Part shown: piece by piece, positions 15,541 to 20,507 of the stretch
Layout: each line of letters starts with the position of its first letter
Position numbering within the stretch: the stretch's first letter is position 1
Assembly: GCA_903879775.1 (NCBI GenBank)
Contig: CAIRMY010000158.1
Coordinates: 1 to 20,507, forward strand
DNA length: 20,507 nucleotides
Reading direction: 5' to 3'
DNA from: an uncultured Bacteroidota bacterium
GTDB taxonomy: Bacteria; Bacteroidota; Bacteroidia; NS11-12g; UBA955
Position numbers and translations under genes: made by a program
Notes under the pieces: model-generated
Seen by the model: the letters and a program-made list of their open reading frames with translations, nothing else
The model's database searches: none
Told to the model about the DNA's origin: nothing

Positions 15541-17757
15541 ATGAAGAAAATAAGTGTATTTGGGATGTTGTTGGTTTTTGCGAGTTCAGTTTTTGCTCAA
15601 AAAGATGGGGTTAAAAGAACAGCAAAAGATAGTGTTCCTGAAAAAGTTGAAGCAGTAGAAATAAAAGTTCAAGGCAATGTAATTGAAAACCAAGGTGATA
15701 AATTGGTATACAATGCGGCAATGGATGTGACCAGCAGGGGTATGTCGGCCAGCGATATGATGGCAAAAGTGCCAATGGTTGAAGTAGACATGGATGGAAA
15801 TGTTTCAATGCGTGGGAATAGAAATGTGAAGGTTTTAATCAACGGTAGGCCAAGTGGTTTGCTCTCAGGAAATTTAGCAGATGCTTTGAAATCTTTATCA
15901 GCTGATGATATTGAAAAGATAGAAGTGATGACAAATCCTTCCGCAAAATATGACGCAGAAGGCTCTGGCGGGGTAATCAATATTGTCATGAAAAATGTAA
16001 AGTTGAAAGGCAATACTGGCAATATTCGTGCGGGTTTAGGTACGCGGAGTGCGAACCTTGGAGGCACATTGTCGTTTCAAAGAGGGAAAACAAATTACAC
16101 GGTCATGCTTGGTGGTCATATGTGGCGCACTTGGGGCGAGAGCGTAGCAGATAGAGAAAATTTATCTGCCGGAATATGGAATCAAATGATTCAGAATTCA
16201 GATTTTAACAATTGGGGCGGTGGCCCCAAATTAACGTTCAGCGTTGATCATGTGTTTAATCCAAAAAATGCATTGAGTGTATCAACTTCTATAAATACCA
16301 ATTGGAGAAGCACGTTAACAGATTGGGATACTAAAATTGGCAAAAAGGATAGCACATTGTCATTTTTATGGGCCCAAAATGCAGATCGATTCTCAACGAC
16401 TCTAGGGTATGATTTTAATATCGATTATCGGAGAAAGTTCGACAAAAAAGACCGTGAATTTGGTTGGTCGGCTCAGGTATCCAAAAATGTTGATAATTCA
16501 GATTATACAAGCATTCGAAAAAATCAAAATTTATACGCTTATAGAACTGAAAAAAGTTTAAATGTTGGAGAGAATTTGGAAATTTCAACTCAATTAGACT
16601 TAACGGAGCCACTCACTAAGAAATTATCTTTAGAAACAGGATTGAAAGGCATCATGCGTTTTGTTGTTTCAGATTACCATTTCGACACCTTGAATTATGT
16701 TTCACAGGAATATTTTACATTAAACAACAGAAACAACACTTTCAATTATTATCAAAATGTAGGAGCAGGGTATTTGCAGTTTAATTATGTGATCAATGAA
16801 AATTACAGCTTAAAAATTGGCTCAAGATTGGAATTTACAAGTTTTGGTGGGAACATCAAAAAACCATCTGATACGTCTTTTTCAGGAAACCCTTACAGTA
16901 ATTTCATTCCGTTTTTCAACTTGTCGCGCAAAATGGGTAAAGCTGGTTTTGTTAAATTTAATTTCACCCAAAGAATTCAAAGACCTAGTTTGTTTTTCCT
17001 AAATCCGTATACAAATTTTAGTGACCCTTTAAATATTACCACAGGCAATCCATATTTAGCGCCAGAAATTAGTACCAATTACGAATTATCCTTTGGTAAT
17101 TATACCTCTATTGGCGGCTTTGGAGTGAATCTTTATCATAAAAGATTGAATGATGCGATTGAAACTTATAGAGTGGTAGATGAGAATAAAGTTTACAAAA
17201 CCACGTATGGAAATATTGGACAAAATATTACCAGTGGATTCGATTTAAATGTCAATTTAAAAGGGAAGAATTGGATGTTGTCGGGCAATGGTGGTTTAGG
17301 TTATGTGAATATTAGAAGTATCATTGATACAGGATCTGTTGCTGGATTATCGTCTCAAGGTTTCATTTATTCTGGAGGGATAAGGGGATCTTTGAATTTT
17401 GGAAAAAGTTGGATGATTGAATTGTTTTCAAGGTTCAATGCGCCGTCATTTTCTTTGCAGGGATATACAGCAAACTGGTTTTTTCATATGATTGGGATTA
17501 AAAAAAGATTCAACAAAGACAAGGGTGGAATTGGGTTTGGATTCGATAATCCATTGGCTTGGCAAATAGATTATAAAACTGAAAACAAGGGTAAAGATTT
17601 TACTTTTAACGAGGTTCGAAGGACGAACATGTGGGGTTTCAGGGTGAATTTTGATTATTCATTTGGCTCTATTGAAAGCGAGAAAATTAAGCCGGTTGAG
17701 CGTAAATTAAAAAATGATGATTTGAAGGATGGTGAAAATCAAGGTGGCGCTCAATAA
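15541..17757 (+). CDS. TonB-dependent receptor, outer-membrane beta-barrel family
   Basis: Outer-membrane receptor of 738 residues. The signal peptide is residues 1-19 (cleavage SVFA before QKDG). A plug domain at about 40-155 holds DKLVYNAAMDV, MMAKVPMVEVDMDGNVSMRG, VLINGRP and SADDIEKIEVMTNPSAKYDAEG followed by GGVINIVMK. The remaining 570 or so residues are barrel strands, with the family signature QRIQRPSLFFLNPYTNFSDP and TGNPYLAPEI. The tail ERKLKNDDLKDGE resembles other members. It lacks the carboxypeptidase-regulatory-like domain that usually precedes the plug, and no TonB box could be picked out with confidence. No SusD-like lipoprotein follows, so it is not a SusCD glycan system. The cargo is unknown. 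It is placed 29 bases after the permease gene. Confidence 0.93.
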   Translation: MKKISVFGMLLVFASSVFAQKDGVKRTAKDSVPEKVEAVEIKVQGNVIENQGDKLVYNAAMDVTSRGMSASDMMAKVPMVEVDMDGNVSMRGNRNVKVLINGRPSGLLSGNLADALKSLSADDIEKIEVMTNPSAKYDAEGSGGVINIVMKNVKLKGNTGNIRAGLGTRSANLGGTLSFQRGKTNYTVMLGGHMWRTWGESVADRENLSAGIWNQMIQNSDFNNWGGGPKLTFSVDHVFNPKNALSVSTSINTNWRSTLTDWDTKIGKKDSTLSFLWAQNADRFSTTLGYDFNIDYRRKFDKKDREFGWSAQVSKNVDNSDYTSIRKNQNLYAYRTEKSLNVGENLEISTQLDLTEPLTKKLSLETGLKGIMRFVVSDYHFDTLNYVSQEYFTLNNRNNTFNYYQNVGAGYLQFNYVINENYSLKIGSRLEFTSFGGNIKKPSDTSFSGNPYSNFIPFFNLSRKMGKAGFVKFNFTQRIQRPSLFFLNPYTNFSDPLNITTGNPYLAPEISTNYELSFGNYTSIGGFGVNLYHKRLNDAIETYRVVDENKVYKTTYGNIGQNITSGFDLNVNLKGKNWMLSGNGGLGYVNIRSIIDTGSVAGLSSQGFIYSGGIRGSLNFGKSWMIELFSRFNAPSFSLQGYTANWFFHMIGIKKRFNKDKGGIGFGFDNPLAWQIDYKTENKGKDFTFNEVRRTNMWGFRVNFDYSFGSIESEKIKPVERKLKNDDLKDGENQGGAQ

Positions 17758-17784
17758 AAATTTTTAATTTAGGCTCATTTTTTA

Positions 17785-17792
17785 TATCTTTG
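17785..17792 (+). promoter_or_regulatory. TAnnTTTG -7 box upstream of the DUF3127 gene
   Basis: TATCTTTG matches the Bacteroidota -7 element exactly and ends 4 bases before the ATG at 17797. The -33 position holds only a T-rich run (17761-17765), not a clear TTTG. Transcription from this box would give an essentially leaderless message. Confidence 0.45.
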
Positions 17793-17796
17793 TTGT

Positions 17797-18192
17797 ATGG
17801 ATATTTCTGGAAAAGTGATACAAATTTTACCAAAGCAAACAGGTGCTGGTAAGAATGGACCATGGGAAAAGCAAGACTATGTAATTGAAATTCAAGGTAC
17901 TTACCCTAAAAAAGTATGTTTTAATTTATGGGGAAATAAAATTTCACAGTTCGATATTAAAGATGGAGAATTCATTAATATTGGTGTGGATATTGAAAGC
18001 CGCGAATACCAAGGTCGTTGGTACACCGATGTGCGCGCTTGGAAAGTAGAAAGACCAGGAGCTCCAGGTGCCGGTGCGCCTCAAGGTAGCACAGGGAATT
18101 CTTCACCAGTTCAAGATCCATTTGGCTCACCTGACGATGTACAGGATCCATTTGCATCAGACAATGGCGGGGCAGACGATTTGCCTTTCTAA
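17797..18192 (+). CDS. DUF3127 protein with SSB-like acidic C-terminal tip
   Basis: Small protein of 131 residues. Residues 1-88 or so match the DUF3127 pattern (MDISGKVIQILPKQTG, KNGPWEKQDYVIEI, YPKKVCFNLWG, GRWYTDVRAWKVE) and read like a five-stranded OB-fold. A Gly/Ala/Pro-rich linker (90-104) leads to a tail containing VQDPF at 105-109 and 115-119 and ending DDLPF. That layout (OB-fold, flexible linker, acidic tip ending Pro-Phe) is the one used by single-stranded DNA-binding protein to recruit repair and replication partners. A DNA-related role is inferred; the family itself is uncharacterised as far as I know. It follows the TonB receptor gene by 39 bases but has its own -7 box. Confidence 0.88.
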   Translation: MDISGKVIQILPKQTGAGKNGPWEKQDYVIEIQGTYPKKVCFNLWGNKISQFDIKDGEFINIGVDIESREYQGRWYTDVRAWKVERPGAPGAGAPQGSTGNSSPVQDPFGSPDDVQDPFASDNGGADDLPF

Positions 18193-18275
18193 ATACAATT
18201 GTCACACAAACATCATCTTTTAATGGTGAGTTGACGATTGAATGAATAAAAACGTCTATTAATTAAGAAGAAAAA
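18193..18275. other. Short intergenic gap before the PKD-protein gene
   Basis: This 83-base AT-rich gap carries no gene. A purine-rich AAGAAGAAAAA stretch directly precedes the ATG at 18276. No TAnnTTTG box is visible. The only symmetry is a four-base GACG/CGTC pair around 18232-18255, too short to call a terminator. Confidence 0.5.
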
Positions 18276-20507
18276 ATGATTGAAACTATAAAATTTCAAA
18301 TTGCAAAAAAAAGACATTCGCTTTTGACGTTTGTCTTTTTTGTTGTTAGCCTTAACGTGTTTGGGGCTACATATTATGTGAGTACTTCTGGGAGTGATGC
18401 AAACACAGGAGCATCTTCAGGATCTGCCTTTTTAACCATCCAATACGCAATGAATACTGCTGCTGCAGGAGATGTCATTGTAATTGCATCAGGAACTTAC
18501 AATTTGGCGGTTACAACGTCTAAAAGTGTAACTTTTGATATTGATGGGGCAACTGTAACCATCAAATCGCTCAGAATGAAAACGGCTTCTGCAAATATCA
18601 CCTTGTCGGCCACAGCTTTGGCGGGTGAGTTATTCATTAGCGACTCATTGGATTTATCTACTGGATTGATTAAAATTACAGGTAGCGCAGCTGCGGACTT
18701 GAAATTAATGTCAGGTTGTAAAGTGGTTGGAGGCAATAAAAATAGTTATGTAGATGGTGGTTATCATATTGGTTCCACAACAGGTGCAACTTCTATATCT
18801 CCAATGACGTGGCATGTTGGATCGGGTTCGGATTATCGGGTTATTTCAACATCATTTACAAAAAGCGGATCATCTTTGGAGTATTATTTTGCTAAAGTGA
18901 TTGCAAATGGTCCGTCGTTTACTGTTGCATTGCCAACAACTACAAGAAATATTTCTAAAGTACATCATTATTATTTAACCACCACGGCAACTACCAGTAT
19001 TGCAAGTAATTATGTGGTTAAATTCAGTTATGATTCTGTGACAAATGATGATCATGTATATGACATTGCCAATTTACAATTGTTGACATCCAATGGTTCT
19101 GCTGCGTGGACTTTGAATAATTCTGGAGGAACGGTAAATCGTTTAGGTACAATTACATCAACTTCCATTACGAATTTAACAGGGTTTTATGTTTTAGGGA
19201 ATAAAATAGGTTCGGCTTCGCCTGCTTATTTTGGAGGATTGAATACCTTAGGAAGTAGTGATGCGTTTGCAGGATATAAAGTTGTTGGTGGCTGCGAAGG
19301 GGATACCGTTTTCTTTTACAGTATTTCAAAATCAATTGGAAGTTTAATAAATACATATACTTGGGATTTTGGAGATGGCTCTCCAGTGAAGTATGGTGCA
19401 AGTACTTGGCATGTTTATAGTCGGGTTATTCCAGCACCATCGAGTTATAATTTTATCGTTTCATTGCAAACAGAAAATGCAACTTATATCGACAAAACAT
19501 ATAGTAATGTCATTATAGGCAATATGCCTAGGGTGCCTTTGACACCTAATATTTTTACTCAAAGTGCAGATTTGTTGCCTTCAACAGTATTTGTTGTTTG
19601 TCAGGGTCAAACCACACGAATCACAGATACATATACTCCTCCCACGGGCGAAGTTATGGCAAAGAAAATTTGGACATTAACTCCACTTACTCCCGTATTT
19701 AGCAGGGGGGGGAGTGCACCGTATTTAGGTTACAGAGATTCAACACGAATTCATTATAAATTCCCGGTTGGTACTTATAAAATTTATGTTACAAGAACAA
19801 ACCAATTTGGCTGTACCGCAAAAGATAGTGTAGATTATATTTTGCATGCAAAACCAATGGTTTCTATTGATGCCAATGATCAATGTTGGGATTTAAATAA
19901 GTCTATTGCCATTACAAATGGAACCATTGATCCAGCTCCAGATAAAATATTGAGTTGGAAATGGGACTTAGGAGATGGAACAAAAGCAAATGGCCAAACC
20001 ACTCCACTTTTAAATAAAACCATCAATCACAAATATGCAACTCCCGGAGGTCGTTTGATTAAGTTAATTGTAACATCTGATGCTAATTGCCGTGATTCAG
20101 CAACCAAAATTGTGAATTTATTTGCAAAGCCTAATGCGCAATTTACAACAACGACTACTTGTTTTGGTGAGGTAACAAATACCTTAAATACTTCGAGTGT
20201 AGCATCCCCTGAGGCTGTGCAATTTTATATTTGGAAATTTGGTGATGGTTCACCTTACGATTCATCATTCCCAAATACATTTCATACCTATGCGAAAGTT
20301 GGCTTATTTAAGATGATATTAGAAGTTCAGTCATTCAATATGTGCATTGATACGCAAGCTGTATGGGTTCGGGTTCATCCAAAACCAACTCCGAAATATG
20401 CAGTAAAAGAAGCTTGTTTTGGTGATTTAACTAAGTTTAGAAGAATCATCGATAAATTTCCTCGTCAAGATAGTATGAATTGGAATTGGGCATTTGATGA
20501 TTCCATA
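18276..20507 (+). CDS. Large PKD-domain surface/secreted protein, 3' end beyond the window
   Basis: An open frame of 744 codons with no stop before the right edge, so the gene is partial. It starts at ATG 18276 with a signal peptide (residues about 1-31; KKRHSLLTFVFFVVSLNVFG then ATYYVST). Residues about 32-80 (YYVSTSGSDANTG, AFLTIQYAMNTA, GDVIVIASGTYN) match the DUF1565 / pectin-lyase-like beta-helix start seen in many Bacteroidota exoproteins. PKD (polycystic-kidney-disease-like Ig) domains follow, marked by WDFGDGS (363), WDLGDGT (563), WKFGDGS (653) and a diverged WAFDDS (738); a segment near 480-545 may be another diverged one. Such proteins are usually adhesins or gliding/biofilm components with a C-terminal sorting domain, which would lie outside this window. 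A G8 run at 19705-19712 is in frame. Confidence 0.88.
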   Translation, partial: MIETIKFQIAKKRHSLLTFVFFVVSLNVFGATYYVSTSGSDANTGASSGSAFLTIQYAMNTAAAGDVIVIASGTYNLAVTTSKSVTFDIDGATVTIKSLRMKTASANITLSATALAGELFISDSLDLSTGLIKITGSAAADLKLMSGCKVVGGNKNSYVDGGYHIGSTTGATSISPMTWHVGSGSDYRVISTSFTKSGSSLEYYFAKVIANGPSFTVALPTTTRNISKVHHYYLTTTATTSIASNYVVKFSYDSVTNDDHVYDIANLQLLTSNGSAAWTLNNSGGTVNRLGTITSTSITNLTGFYVLGNKIGSASPAYFGGLNTLGSSDAFAGYKVVGGCEGDTVFFYSISKSIGSLINTYTWDFGDGSPVKYGASTWHVYSRVIPAPSSYNFIVSLQTENATYIDKTYSNVIIGNMPRVPLTPNIFTQSADLLPSTVFVVCQGQTTRITDTYTPPTGEVMAKKIWTLTPLTPVFSRGGSAPYLGYRDSTRIHYKFPVGTYKIYVTRTNQFGCTAKDSVDYILHAKPMVSIDANDQCWDLNKSIAITNGTIDPAPDKILSWKWDLGDGTKANGQTTPLLNKTINHKYATPGGRLIKLIVTSDANCRDSATKIVNLFAKPNAQFTTTTTCFGEVTNTLNTSSVASPEAVQFYIWKFGDGSPYDSSFPNTFHTYAKVGLFKMILEVQSFNMCIDTQAVWVRVHPKPTPKYAVKEACFGDLTKFRRIIDKFPRQDSMNWNWAFDDSI

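Noticed and set aside
15669..16067. Minus-strand open frame of 132 codons opposite the TonB-receptor plug
   Set aside because: Antisense to a strongly conserved plug domain, so the open frame is explained by codon constraints on the real gene.
15541..17757. SusC-type polysaccharide utilisation system
   Set aside because: There is no SusD homologue, glycoside hydrolase or hybrid two-component regulator nearby, and the receptor belongs to the shorter beta-barrel family.
18276..20507. Frameshifted or broken gene, because no closed frame is seen here
   Set aside because: The frame from ATG 18276 stays open for exactly 744 codons to the window edge with a signal peptide and in-frame PKD motifs; it is merely cut by the window.

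Overview
The window looks like chromosomal DNA from a member of the Bacteroidota. The base composition is AT-rich. The gene families are typical of that phylum: a single-chain E1 alpha/beta 2-oxoacid dehydrogenase, a secreted protein with a type IX secretion (T9SS) C-terminal sorting domain, a TonB-dependent receptor of the outer-membrane beta-barrel family, a very long TamB-like protein, a DUF3127 protein and a PKD-repeat adhesin-like protein. TAnnTTTG promoter boxes also fit. No rRNA, tRNA, CRISPR array, integrase or transposase is visible, so this reads as a housekeeping and envelope region rather than a genomic island.

Layout. 1-303 is a non-coding stretch made largely of short tandem and inverted repeats. 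304-3371 (minus strand) holds an outer-membrane-like protein followed 11 bases later by the fused E1 dehydrogenase. 3452-7796 (plus strand) is a compact three-gene unit: an ECF sigma factor, an overlapping membrane protein that looks like an anti-sigma module joined to a beta-barrel-like domain, and a large T9SS-exported protein. 7793-9722 (minus) carries tsaD (tRNA t6A synthesis) followed by a MeaB/ArgK-type GTPase gene. From 9765 everything is on the plus strand: TamB-like protein, FtsX/MacB-type permease, TonB-dependent receptor, DUF3127 protein, and the first 744 codons of a large PKD-domain surface protein that runs off the right end.

How the genes may work together. Most products act at the envelope: TamB-like protein in outer-membrane biogenesis, TonB receptor in uptake, permease in the inner membrane, and two large secreted proteins. 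The most interesting unit is the sigma factor / transmembrane-barrel protein / T9SS cargo cluster. It could be a self-contained surface-signalling circuit in which one polypeptide links the envelope to a cytoplasmic sigma factor. That function is inferred from gene order and domain layout only. I see no clear sign of a wholly new defence or mobile system. Other points worth checking are the repeat-rich end at 1-304, TAnnTTTG boxes lying only 4-7 bases from three start codons, repeated use of TTG starts, an SSB-like acidic tail on the DUF3127 protein, and an in-frame G8 run in the PKD gene.
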